Assembly: GCA_032871835.1 (NCBI GenBank)
Contig: CM065295.1
Location: forward strand, 86,111,819 to 86,175,818
Direction of reading: 5' to 3'
DNA from: Dipteronia dyeriana
Lineage: Eukaryota; Streptophyta; Magnoliopsida; Sapindales; Sapindaceae
Length of the DNA stretch: 64,000 nt
The position numbers and the translations under genes were made by a program. Positions 21,825 to 34,190 of this stretch are shown here, piece after piece. The notes beneath the pieces are model-generated. The model was given only the letters and a program-made list of their open reading frames with translations, had not been told where the DNA came from and did no database searches. Every line of letters starts with the position of its first letter. Position 1 is the stretch's first letter.

Positions 21825-23222
21825 TATATAATTTCCTTAAAAATTATGGTATTGCTATCTTATAGGGTATAAGACCATTCAACACTAGAGATTATTACGT
21901 TAATATTTAATTATACTTGTCGGAATCTAATGATAAAAAAACAATTGTTCCAGTAATATTCATGTACCAAGAAGTTACTTGAACTCAAGTTAGTTTTGAC
22001 GCACGTTCACGATTACAAGTGTAAAAAGCCAACTCACACCATTTTTTTTTTGTTAAGTGTATATATATAATAATTCTCTTATTAGGATTTATTATATCAT
22101 GACCTTCAACCACAAATAAACATTCATAGTGGATCCATAATTCTATATTAATAAATACTCATATTCATACTTAATGTGTAACTATGGTTGGATGTCCTTA
22201 CCTCTTATATCATGACCGTCCTCACCAGAGAACATATATATATATATATATCAAAAAATAGGTGTGAGTCTTTTTTTTTACACTTTTAATCGTTAAGAGC
22301 ATCTCCAATTCAATGTTAAATTAGTGTATCAATACTAAAATTTAGCATAGAGTGTAAAAGTCCTCCTCCAATACAGTGCCAAATACTGTACCAAATTTGA
22401 CATATGTTATACTTCGTGCTAAATTTGACATACTAAGACAAGGATAAAAGTCCTCACAAATTTTCTCACAAGCACTGAAGCACAGTAGAAGAAGTATATT
22501 GGTGATGAAATCTGATTCAAAGACACATTAGATATTTCCCTGATGCATCGGATCTCCATACATTTGACAAAACAATGCCACTCAATATATTATAATCAAA
22601 AATTTAATTATCGAGTTTTTCAACCAAAAAAATATATTATTATTGATAATATTTCTAAAATTCAGTGATATTTTAGATTTTAAGTGGTATTTATATATTT
22701 ATACATATAAATCGTTGAATTATCGGAATTCTATTGATAATTTTACGGACATCATCATAAATTTGGATTATATGATATATCCATCCAAACCGATATTTGT
22801 TTAGCTCTTAATCAAGATTTGATGTTTACACTGCTAATAATAAAAACCGATAATGATTTCTCTGGTTGTTATCGTTTTACCGTTAAATATAATTGTTGAC
22901 TTTGTTAGAAGAGTAGAATTCACACTAGGCTTATATAGGTTCGGCTCATGAATAGCTAAGACACAACACGAAGGTCCATTTAGAAACCCGTGTTATGAGG
23001 ATCAAGCTTTTAGCGAGCCCATTGACAAAGCAAAAGGGCGCGACCCTTTAACTTTAGTCGAGACACTTCACAAAAATACTTGGGTTAGACTATGCTATAA
23101 AACCTATGGGTAAATTAGGGCAGTTGGTTGTTGGTAAGTGGTAACAAATATATGCCATGTAGGCATGTATGGACTATGAATGTCATATCACATGCTACTG
23201 GAGGTATGTGTCGACCCAAAGT
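21825..23222. other. AT-rich spacer with a fragment of a dispersed repeat
   Basis: At 22296-22460 the sequence starts AAGAGCATCTCCAATTCAAT and continues with repeated CCAAAT(A/T) words. This start is common at the ends of plant MITEs and retroelements, but I found no matching second end. The part 22900-23220 is more GC-rich, without a domain I recognise. No gene is supported. Confidence 0.5.
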
Positions 23223-23429
23223 GAGTCCATTTTTGCTCACTCACCTCACATTGAGGGCAGTGAGTATTACCCATTCCTGTATGGATGACATGTGTCCATA
23301 AAGTGGATAAATTTATCCAAAAACTATCATTTTTTTAGGATAAATTTATCCCTCCCTGGACATATTTCATCCATACGGGAGGGGGGTAATGCTCATCCAC
23401 CCTCAATGGGGGTGAGCAAAAATGAACTC
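23223..23429. mobile_element. Foldback (hairpin) MITE
   Basis: The left half (GAGTCCATTTTTGCTCAC ... GGATAAATTTATCC, 23223-23319) and the reverse complement of the right half (GAGTTCATTTTTGCTCAC ... GGATAAATTTATCC, 23337-23429) match over about 95 bases with small gaps. They leave a loop of less than 20 bases. The flanks CGACCCAAAGT and CGACCAATGT are alike and could be a decayed target duplication. If transcribed it would form a long hairpin RNA. Confidence 0.85.
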
Positions 23430-25983
23430 GACCAATGTAAAACTCAAGCCAAAATCCCAATGTAACCATACAAACACTACATGTTAAACATTATTTTGTT
23501 TGACTAATCAATCCCCATTTTTCCATGGCGCATTGCCAATTTTACTCTTTTATTAGCTAATTTTGCTGGTCAACAATGGATTATAAGTGTAAAAGAGTAA
23601 GGTTAAGGTGCATTGGATGTAAATTTCAAGTAGGTTGGACTTGGAGGTAATTCATTGTAATAAAGTTTTAGAGTTTGGTTTCTGTAATTCTAAAGGACCC
23701 ATGCTCATCTCCTCCTCTTTCCCTCCCATTCTTTTGAATGAAATTGATAGAGATTTTTTTTAGGGTTCCCCACTACTTACTTGTTCTACTTCTACGGTCA
23801 CAATAATAATGTTTTTCTGTCCCCCAATCAAGGCAAAAATTAAATATTTTTGAAAAAAGGAAAACAAAAAAGTGTTGCCAATATTTCCATTTTACACAAA
23901 GCAAATCTGTTTGGAGTCAAAAGAATTATACAAGTTTGATGGACCGAATTGAGATGAATTTTCCAAAGTGGCTACAAGTTCACCACGTGAGCTTCATTAA
24001 TTGGACAATGGCAACCATAATGTTCATGTATATATCAAATTGAAACCCCCAACTTGATGGCCATATAAAGGAGAGATATCATTATAGACACACCATAGAT
24101 GTACCTTCTTACATGCTTCAATGCTCTTCCATTTATTGTGCTTCTTCAAGCAATTCAATTGAAGCCGTGTATAGTATCAGTTACTCTCATATATGTTTTC
24201 TATCCATGGTTTCTTTTTCTTTTCTTTTTTAATTTGACGCAAATTGAGTAGGGGTCCATCGGGCCGGGCAAGATCAATTTATGAAACAATTTATCAAGGG
24301 AAAGCAACAAAAGCCTTTAAAAATTAAGAGAATTTCTGATGGCGAAAAGATAATCATGTACTAGAGTGTTTGTTAGATATACCTTATAGGAAGTTTTAAA
24401 TGTCCTTGCATGTTGATATGGTAGAGTTAAAGGCAAGCTACAATCTGTGTCTTTAAGTCCATGTTGCTTCTAAAAAGTGCAAATCCTAATAATGATAAGC
24501 TGCATAGTCATTATTAAGGCTGACAATGGTGACACTAATTCTATGACAACTAATAGTTCAACTTTCAAAAGTTGAGTTAAATTATGCAGACAAATGGTGA
24601 TTTTGAAATAAATACTTCTAATAATAATCAAGGAAAAGTTGCGTACATATGTTTTAATCCATTTAATTATATATTAGATTAAACGGATTGACACAATTAT
24701 AGATTTGACAAAATTAAATCTACTTAACAGTTGAACCGGATAATTTATTTCACATTTACAAACGTGAGCATTTGTGTCTGTGTCAGATTGTGACTAAATT
24801 GTTAGCCATAGTTATATACATGATAATACACTAATATGATCTTATATTGAACTTTGACTATAAGATTTTTGCACACAAAAATTCTCATCAACAATGAAGC
24901 TACAACTCGGCAGGGCTCAGAAGATAAGTGGTTTGAAAATGGTGATCGTGTAGGGCAGATGGCCATTAAAATCTCGCAATATATATATATATATATTCAG
25001 GTAATATACCCATCAAATGAGGGGTTGATTGAAGTCATACCAGTCAATTGAAAAAAGATTTTTTTGCCCAGAAAATGTCAAGGGCCAAATGAAGTAAATT
25101 TAAAATTAGAAGTTGTATTACTTATAGTATGAATGAGCATATGGGTGGTGGAGCCCTAATAGACATAAAACCTCCATAGCTATCCAAATTAAACTGTCAA
25201 TTTCCGGCCCTACTTCCCTCTCCTGACTTTCAAAGGTCCTGGTCATCTTCAATACACACACATGGGGATCCACATTCAGACTTCTCGTAAAAAATATATA
25301 AAAAAAAGTCTGAATGTTGTACCAGCTTAGTTGTTAAGATCACTAGTAAAAGGATTGTCGTATAATTGTAAAGCTAGATAGAAAAAGAAAAAAAAAAGCG
25401 ATTACAAGAAACAGTAAACAATTCACAAATTCATAGATAGCTAGATATAAATTCAAAAGTTCATGAACAGAGAAGTCAATACCCGAACCATACAAATTTT
25501 TTTTTCAGGCTGTGTTTGTGAGGTGTGGAAGGAATGATAGAAAAAAAAATGGCTGAAATGGCAAGAAAAGACAAGTATGGTGCGTTCTTGACTCCCTCTT
25601 TTTAAGGCTCTAATGTTCCAAAAGGTAAAAATATGCAAGAAACCAAAAAGTGGGGATTTTGTAGAAAACGAAAAGAAAAAAGAAAAAGAAAAAGAATTGA
25701 ATAAGTTGGTGTGGATTGTAATGAAGTTTGGCAGCCAAAAACAGGAAGGCAGTAAATAGGCAGCTTCAGGGGTGTTGATGGAATAGCATTCAAAGCACCC
25801 CAACTAACCCCAAATACTTGTTCTTCAAACATTGATTACCGCCAGCAGCACACTAGAGAGACTCTGAACTTTTCTCTGATTGATGATATTTAAGGATGGC
25901 AGAGAAAAAAGATGGAGGGAGAGAGAGCCAAAACAGTTGTGTAGCAGTATTGGCAATAACAGAAGCTGGTGATGATTGATTCA
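23430..25983. other. Spacer between the foldback element and the HD-Zip IV gene
   Basis: No gene is supported. The last 500 bases or so are the 3' flank of the HD-Zip IV gene and should include its 3' untranslated region. Minus-strand frames at 25453-25832 have no domain and probably reflect that region. A TA run lies at 24980-24995. Confidence 0.5.
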
Positions 25984-28900
25984 TCAAGAACTAGGACAAT
26001 TCAAAGAAGCCTTAATTTGCTGGACAGTGGTGCTGATAAGGTTATTAACAGTCGTCACCGACTCCATATTTAGCTTTGCAGATGGCAAGCTACTCACCAG
26101 TATCTGAAATGCTACTGTGATCAGTGAGCCGCTGGACCTAGTGCCAATGTTCCCGTGTGTGTTCGAACTGGTTGATGCCCCGTCTCCTCCTCCTACCTGG
26201 TTAGGACGGCCGTCCGGACAGATGGTGAAACCGGATGGAAGTAGCGGAATGTAGGAGGGATCCTCGCCGCTCATTGCTATGTTGATGGCAGGTAAGTCAA
26301 CCGGACAGTAGACAACCAGTGACCCTGAATTGTCTATACAACTCTCCTGGAGTATTAACATGTTGTTTTGACTAGTGTTGAAGGCCTATTACGTGAGGAT
26401 ATAATAGAAACACACCAACTATGACTGTTAGTCAAACCAACAATGAATTCAGGAGAAAATGAATGAAAACGAATTCAATGATGATCTTACTCGAAGAACT
26501 GATATGCAGCTCCCGGGATGTGACCCGTTTGCAATATGAGCAACTTCTTGCACTGCATTTCCATTGGAGAGAACGTCCCACTGAAAATAAGCAAAAACAA
26601 ATACTACAACAGTAAGAAAGGTGATAACAATGCATTGATCCGATCATAACATAAGTTATTTTTCGAATTAAGATATGTTGGATATACCTGAGATCGGGTT
26701 CTTTCATCCCTGAAGAAATTGAAGACATTTTGGGGTGAAACGGGAAGCCAAAACGTTGTTGCTGCATTAAGAACCACACCACTGGGTTGGCCAGAATCGG
26801 TGCTCTTGTGAAGAGTGACACGAACACCTACATCATTCATCCCAGAAAGAGTGGTCCATCGATGGCTGTTTGATGTGCTTATGCTTGTACAGAAATTGTT
26901 TACCATTCTTTGCGCAAGTTTCATCATGCTCCTTTTGCCATCGGGCGATGGAATTACTGAAAAAAAGTATGAACATGAACATTTTTAAGACCTTTGATTC
27001 GAATATTAATGTCCAACTAAAATGCTAAAAAGACTTGCCTCCTCCAAGATCCCGACCTGGACCCCCTGACACCATTAGACAAGCAATCCTCTCACACATT
27101 CTCTGGAGACTGGCAAGCCAGCGTTCAGCTCCAAATGCCATACCACTGTGAATAAGATCTCTATAAAGCTGATGAATGGGAGTTGTGTCTTCAATCTCAA
27201 CATGTTCCATCCAAGTAACCTATATTGGAATATGATCAAATGAAAGTTAAGGGCAATAATCTTACTAATCTTTAGGTACATACAACCATATAACAAACGG
27301 GAATTTAACAGAGAATGTAAATAATTCGATTCAATTTAATCGACAACCTTGGAGTATCCATTAGGCATGTCTTGAATCAAGCATCCGGAAGGAAACCTGT
27401 GACACCGGCCTTGGGAAGCAAATTGGGGAAAATCATAAGAAACATTGACTATTGCCCACAAGCCTTGTTCAATCTGCTGACAATACCGCAGGATGTAAAA
27501 TTCCCGAGTTGGTACCAGTGGCGAAAGCACCTGCAACTCCTCATACATCTGCAACGACACACCTTTCATGTAAGAAATCACTCACTCAAACAGAAAATGA
27601 AAAATCAAAGTAAGTGACCAAGTTCTTGTGCTATGCAGTTAGGAGAGTTACCAATTGCAGAGAACCACTATGGCTACTACCCATCATGCCAGATGTTATC
27701 ACTTCAATCGTCTTTGCCATTGAAACAATAGTAGGAAATAGCTCCACCCATTTGTTCTACAAAGAAAATAAAATCAGCAATCATTCTAGACAATCAGAAT
27801 GCTTTTATAATTTTAACTAAGCACTCAAAGGATGAGATTAGAACAAAAGAACTCACAGAATCCGTAAACATGTCAACCAAAGCCAAAGCATTCATGATCA
27901 CAACCCCAGATTCTCTGGATGACTCTATTCTGATATTGGGATTTTTCAAGTGACCACTGCCTCTTGGAAACATCCTCTCATAGTTATCAAGATTAAGAAC
28001 ATCCCTACCATCTGTCGATGATTTCAACCACAAGGGGTCATTGGTCTGCAAGAGCCTAAGCAATTCCTCCATTGCATTTGCTGCTATATCTGTCATCAAA
28101 GACTTGTCCATTTCTGATAAAACTATCTGTTGAAATGGCAAATGTGGCATGGTTGAGGAACTTCCATGAAGAAGATCAAGATCAAGTGAAGGACCACCAC
28201 TCAACCCAGATGGGCCCCCGAAGCTTCCCATCGTTAAGTCCAAAGAAGAAACATGAATAGGCTGCACTGGTGGGAGCTGTGAAATTGGCCTCCCTATGTA
28301 CTTGGCCGCAATACTTGAAACTCTGTCAAGCTGAATTACAAAAACAAAACACAAAACACAAAGAATCAAATAAACAAAATTATAGGTGCAACATATATAT
28401 AATTGCAACTACTAGCCCCCCAAAAAAAATCAATAAGCAAACAAACCTCCTCTTTCAACTGGACATTTTCCATTCTCAACTTCTGTTCATCGAAATAAGA
28501 ATCTTCAGTGACAGGAGGACCACCACAAGAAGGGCAAATGACATTTTTAAGTGCTTCTCTGATTGCTATGTTTTCACATCGGATCTTGTCGTTCTCTGCT
28601 CGAAGAGCACAGTTGTCTGCTCTCTCATGTTGTGCCTATTTAAAGTGAAAAGACTCAATTTTTTATTTTTATTTTTTGTAATAAGAAGAAAAGCCTCCAT
28701 GAAATAACCAAGAACAAAATCATAAAGAGTTCACATATACATGCCTTCATTTGGGTCCTCCTGTTTTGAAACCAAAACTTGATCTGGCGAGGAGCCAAGG
28801 CCAATTCTCTGCTAAGCTGCAACCTCTGTTTTTCATCTGGGTGTGGACACTCCTTGAACATTCTTCATTGCACAAAACAAAACCAAAAAAACCCAAAACG

Positions 28901-29152
28901 TCAAAAATCATTCTTTGAATGAAAAAGAAAAACACCCAAATACAGAAATGGACAAGAAAACACCAAAAACACACACGAAGAGAGAGAGAGAGAAACAAAG
29001 GTTTTAGTGTAATGCAAATAGTCATACGATTCAAGTCTCTGAATCTGGTGGGCTGTGTGGCGATGGTAACGCTTCTTTCTTCTCTGGGAATCGGAAGCAT
29101 CGTGGTCCCCACCAGACCCACTTCCTCCTCCGCCTCCACTTCCAAACTCCAT
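25984..29152 (-). CDS. HDG11: HD-Zip class IV transcription factor, HDG11-like, 717 aa from ten exons
   Basis: Exons on the minus strand: 29152-29028, 28862-28745, 28635-28447, 28330-27857, 27756-27652, 27548-27348, 27219-27039, 26956-26688, 26580-26491 and 26385-25984. All phases join to one frame of 717 codons plus TGA. The homeodomain spans about residues 24-83 with helix-3 motif FWFQNRR at 71-77. The zipper-loop-zipper follows, with the class IV CPSCGG motif at 115-120. A START lipid-binding-like domain covers about 220-450 and the START-adjacent domain the rest ([17 protein letters not shown]). Class IV proteins act in the nucleus of epidermal cells and bind L1-box-type sites. HDG11 promotes trichome and root traits in Arabidopsis. 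The domains, the short Gly-rich N-terminus and the length favour HDG11 over HDG12 or ATML1, but orthology needs a tree. The introns after exons 2 and 7 need GC donors. Confidence 0.94.
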
Positions 29153-29554
29153 ATTTAAATATGTTTATGCGTGCGTGCGTGTAAATAGTCTTCTTCTTCA
29201 GAGCCCAGAGTCTTCACAGTGTCTTTGATTGAACAATCACTGTTCTCATTACTTGTACAAACCAAAGACAACAAACAAACAGGAAAAGGAGAGATTTTTA
29301 AGAGAGAAACATTCGCTTGTGAGTGAAAAGAATAGATAGAGACGATGATGGTATTAGCAGTAGCATTTTAAAGAGAGATGGGTGGAGAATATATGAGAGA
29401 TAACAAAGAAAGAAATAGCATGATTTGAGAGTTGAAAGAGAGAGAGTTAAGGCTTAAAATGAGAAATATTCAGGAAAATTTAGGCTGTAATTAAGACATA
29501 TAGATAGAGAGAGATAGAAACAGAGGACCAGCCCTGCAGCCCACAACCTCCTCC

Positions 29555-29587
<33 letters not shown>

Positions 29588-29880
29588 ACTTCACTACTAC
29601 ACCGACCATAACTAATAATAAGCCACTAGTACCAAATACTAAAACAAAACACCAACTCTGAACTCTCCATCTCTCTTTCTCTATGTGAAAACATTGTGTA
29701 ACCGAAGAAGAGCTTTAAAAGAGAGAGAGAGAGGGTAGTGGAGGCTTTAAAATCTTCACTCACCAAATTCGAGAGATAGAAGGCTTTTGGGTTCTCTCTC
29801 TTCTCTGGAATTTAATGTTTTCTTTTCTCTCTTGCTAGAGTCGAGAGATGGTTAGACTACACACACGGCCAGATGTGTAC
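29153..29880 (-). promoter_or_regulatory. 5' flank of the HD-Zip IV gene with GA/CT-rich tracts
   Basis: Reading upstream from the start codon, the sequence holds several GAGA/CTCT tracts (29433-29450, 29505-29520, 29554-29571, 29719-29733) and a TA run (29570-29586). Such tracts are common in plant 5' untranslated and core promoter regions. A transcription start, a leader intron or an L1 box cannot be fixed by eye. Confidence 0.45.
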
Positions 29881-29884
29881 ACAA

Positions 29885-30085
29885 CAGAAACTTTTAGTGA
29901 CTCAAAAAAAAGAGTGCTTTTATTAGGCCGGGAGTGTTGCTAGTGATTTTGTATTGTCAGGTTTAATTTCACTTGCATTCCTCTCCACCCTTTACTCATT
30001 TACCTTAAAAACACAAATTGCCAATATGATTTGGTGTACATCTTCAAACTTTATCTAAAATTATGAACACGGTAAATTTCTAGAG

Positions 30086-30127
<42 letters not shown>

Positions 30128-30705
30128 TAATTGTTTTATGTAAATTGACAAATAAATATATATTAATCATGGTTTAACTCATTTCTTATATGCTATATGA
30201 AATTATGAATTAAATTGTCACATAAAAGTTGAAATATCTAATTCTATTGATTTAAAAATTATTGTGAGTGTAGGAAAAAAAAAATACCAGAATTTTTTCT
30301 TAAAATTTCACTGATTTGTTTTAAACACTTTTATAACGATGTTTTTGACCAATTTTAAAACATATAAGAACCATAGGGCATGTTAAAGTAAACAAACCCA
30401 TTAAATTCTTATATTTGGTTTTTCTTTTAATTTTTTATTGGACAGCCCTAAATAGCAAACAATCATTTAGATATCATCATATGTCATTCTTGAATTTTTG
30501 TAAGAAAATATTGCAAACAAATTGCTTGTGACTTGTGACTTGTGACTTGTGAAAACTAATTGTACTTAAGGTAAACTTGAACATGCCCAAAACATTTTTT
30601 CACGAATCCATTCTTTTATGAAATTATAAAAATTATAATGATTTTCCTTTTAAAAATATCATAAACTTTTAGATAAACTATAAGGGTACAACTGATAATT
30701 TAACT
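29885..30705. repeat. Diverged direct duplication, copy 1
   Basis: The order of matched blocks is the same as in 31655-32230: CTTTTAGTGA, ATTAGG, TTGCTAG(T/C)GA, TTTAATTTCACT, ACATCTTC, ATCTAAAATT, TCTTAATTGTT, ATGAATT, ACTTGTGAAAA and TTTTAAAAATATCATAAAC. Spacing shifts by insertions, including a (TA)n run at 30091-30125 in this copy and a GACTTGT triplet array at 30530-30552. Identity is low enough that the duplication must be old. Confidence 0.75.
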
Positions 30706-31654
30706 TTTATATCGTAATTCGGCCGGCCCCATTATGTTATTTCCCAATAGGACACGTCATGTAATGTCAAAACTAACCTTTTTGTTGTCTTTGTTTTTTT
30801 ATTCAAAAGTCAAAGTTGATACCTTTTTGAACAGAGCACTTCTCTGCTGTTACCTCTCCTCCGTTTCGTTCTCTTACATATTTTGTCAACCTTCAACTCC
30901 TCTCATTTTCAATTTTCAATCAAATCAATTTTTATTTTTTATTGCCTAAATTTAATTTTTATAGGGATTTTTCTTTTTATTATAATATGATGAAAATTTA
31001 ACTTAGTTTTAGGGAAAGCATAGAGTTTTAATATGGTTAATCATCCATTACGAATGTCAATCGGATCGGATTCGGAATCCAATTTTCTTAAAAAGAAAAA
31101 TCTAGATTTTTTATTTTTGGATCTCGATCGATCTTGTATAAAAAAATTCTAAGTTGGATTTGAATTGGATTTTTCCTAAAAAAAACCTTCCAATTGAATA
31201 ATCCATATCGATTGGATATGGATATGGACATTCTCGAATTCGGTCCGAATTCGGATGTTTATATTTTGATCTTTTTTGGATTGGATTTAGACCTTTTTCG
31301 GATTAAAAAATACAATTTAAATTAATCTGTCATTTGTTTAAAAAGAAAACAATTAAAAAAAGTGTTTTATGTAAGTTTTTTATATAAACAAAAATTATAT
31401 ATCTGTTTTTTATTTAAAATATCGGATTTGTATTTAAATATATACAATTCGGATCAATTTTGGATTTGGATTTGGATTTGTATAGGGATATTTTTAATTT
31501 AGATTCAAATTTGTTTCATTTTTTTTTTTACAAAAAATATAATAAATGCAATTTAAATTAAACTGTCATTAGAAAAAAGGTTTGTAATGTGTGGTGTGCA
31601 CACATACTGCACACAAAATATAAATTTTGTTATATAAAAATAAAAGTACAAATC
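30706..31654. other. Spacer between the two duplication copies
   Basis: The part 31045-31510 is rich in GGATTCGG/GGATTTGG words and begins near ACGAATGTCAATCGGATC, reminiscent of one end of a hAT-like element. A matching other end was not found. The open frame at 30734-30949 has no recognisable domain. Confidence 0.45.
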
Positions 31655-32230
31655 TTTTAGTGAGGAAAAAAAAAATGTTTTCATTAGGACGTGCTTATTG
31701 CTAGCGACTTTGTATTCATCGACTTAATTTCACTAGACTTGTACCCATCTTTACACTTTTACCTTAAATATACTAATTCTTATATGCTCTAGTATACATC
31801 TTCGCAGTTCATCTAAAATTGAAAACTATAATATTGTAGAGTATAATTTATATCTTAATTGTTACATGTACATCAACACATAAATACCATGTTAACCGGG
31901 ATTTAACTCTCTTGTTATATGTTATATGTTATATGAATTGAATTGTTTCGTACAAATTGAGACATTTAACATTATTGATTTGTAATTCAATATAGTAGAA
32001 ACTTCTCTTTTATGGGATGTTAACCACCGCCCAATGTTGCTTTATGATAAATAATATCTTTAAATTCAAGTCGTTATATTTATTAGTGATATATCTAAAA
32101 AAATCTACCGATACAGATATGACTTGTGAAAATTAATTGTATTTTATGAAATTTTAACAATTGTAATAAACTTACTTTTAAAAATATCATAAACATTTCT
32201 AAATAAACCGCAGGGGTTACAACCGGGGGC
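31655..32230. repeat. Diverged direct duplication, copy 2
   Basis: This copy is collinear with 29885-30705, on the same strand and about 1.76 kb further from the HD-Zip IV gene at its left end. It lacks the TA run and part of the region equivalent to 30250-30520. A TGTTATAT triplet occurs at 31916-31940. Confidence 0.75.
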
Positions 32231-34190
32231 GGTTCAAGGGTATCTGGGATTTTAAAGGAAAATTTAAAATGAGATATTGAACGTGTAATGTAAGAAAAAA
32301 ACAACAGTTGAAATAGATTATTTAAAATTCATATATTCTTATTTTTGAGATGCAAATATTGATTAAGTTTTTGTACTCTTTCTTTATTTCATTTTTGGTA
32401 TCATGATTCTTATTTTTTGTTAAAGCATCCTACTATCCAGAGACGAAACCATAAATTATTTTCTTGGTGAACCGTGGACAATTTCATATTGATATAAAAA
32501 TACGCTATGTAATAAAAAAACATTTTGCTGATGAATCTCAATTGTACGAAAGAATTTTAATTAATTAAAAAATATAAAAAAATACCTAGTCAGGATACAT
32601 AACGAGTATTACCCTCAACTACATACTCTAACCAAGAAAAAACATAAGAAAATTAAAATATATATACATATATACATGCAATGTAAATACAAGAAGATCC
32701 TACTAAAATTTTGACTTCCAAGACTTTAAATAAGCAAAAACATCTATTACGACATCTGAATCAATTGTATCATCAAGTTCTCTTTCAATATAAACAATCA
32801 TACAATTCTCGAGAATATTATCATACATATTGCTGTGCAAAAACGTTTAGACAAGTTTTATAGTAAAAAAAAAAACTTAATTTATAATTAATTTTACTAC
32901 ATAAACTTAAAATAATAAAATAAAATAAAAAAACCTACGGTTTTCTCATGTCGACGTCTATATGTCTCTACAAATCAAAAAACTATGAAAACTCATAAAA
33001 TTGAAAATTTTGAAGACTTAGAGATTAGTTTATACGGTAAATCTACTGTTTTCGGTTGTTATTTATAGGTTAAAATTTTCAAATTGATTTATGAGTTAGT
33101 AAAATGTTAAAATTTCTCCGTTTGATATTTCATTTGGTTAAAGAAATATAGTGGATTTTAATGGGTTTGATATATAATTTTAAATTATTTGGTGGTTGTA
33201 AATATAAAGAAAAATATGACAAGTTAAGTTATAATAGGAATTGGACTGACATACTTAAAATTAAATTAAGTGTATTTACAACTATGAAAAAAGTTACTTT
33301 TTTCAAAAGCTAGGGCATGATCTGTCATTGCTACTATAGTACTATCAATAAGATATGTACAAAGTACAAACACAGTATGATACAGATAGACAATTACGAC
33401 ATGTGTGTAATATATTAAAGTAACAGTACATATATATGTTATATTAATTTATAATTCTGTTTATCTGATTTAAAGTTTGAAATTTTATATTATTTTAATG
33501 TATTTTGAATTACGACATGAGTCATGAGACTATATAACTATCATGACTCATGAGACTGTATTACTACTGGCTTCAAGGACACCACAACTAACCATGAACA
33601 ATGATTTAACACATCCTATGAATTTAAGGCATATCTATTTAAAAAAAAAAAAAATGTTGCTTTTTAAAACACACGAGCAGACAAATTGATTTTCATAATT
33701 TAATCAGGGCAAAGTACATTGAACTCTTCCAAAGTTTGATATAATTATAGGTAGATAATAAATATATATTTATCTATTCAAATATCTCGTACTTTTAAAA
33801 TTAAATCGATAAAAATATCAAATTATTTATAATTATTAAAATTTTAAAATGAAGATAATATTTTTTATAAGAAAAGGTAAAAGCTAGTATATATTATTTA
33901 AAATTCAGAAACAATTTATTATTAACAAAGATAAATTTAAATGAAAAAGTAAAAACGGTTATATTTACTTAAAAAAATACAAAAAATGAAGATACTTTAA
34001 AATATTAAAATATTAAAATAGGTTTACATTTTAAAGTTATTTTTAAATTTATATTTCATTAAAGGGAAATCTTGAATTAATTTAATTCTAAAAAATTTAT
34101 GAAAATATTATTTTCATTTTTAAATTCAAATAACTAAGTGCAATTTTATTATTTTAATTTTAAAATCGTGAGAGATTTGAGAAAATAATA
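32231..34190. other. AT-rich spacer without a gene
   Basis: Only short frames and A/T runs are present. Patches near 32220-32260 (CCGGGGGCGGTTCAAGGGTA) and 32440-32560 have a base composition unlike the surroundings and may be transposon fragments, but no ends were found. Confidence 0.5.

Noticed and set aside
25453..25832. Two overlapping frames 3' of the HD-Zip IV stop
   Set aside because: Both are T-rich low-complexity translations, most likely within the 3' untranslated region.
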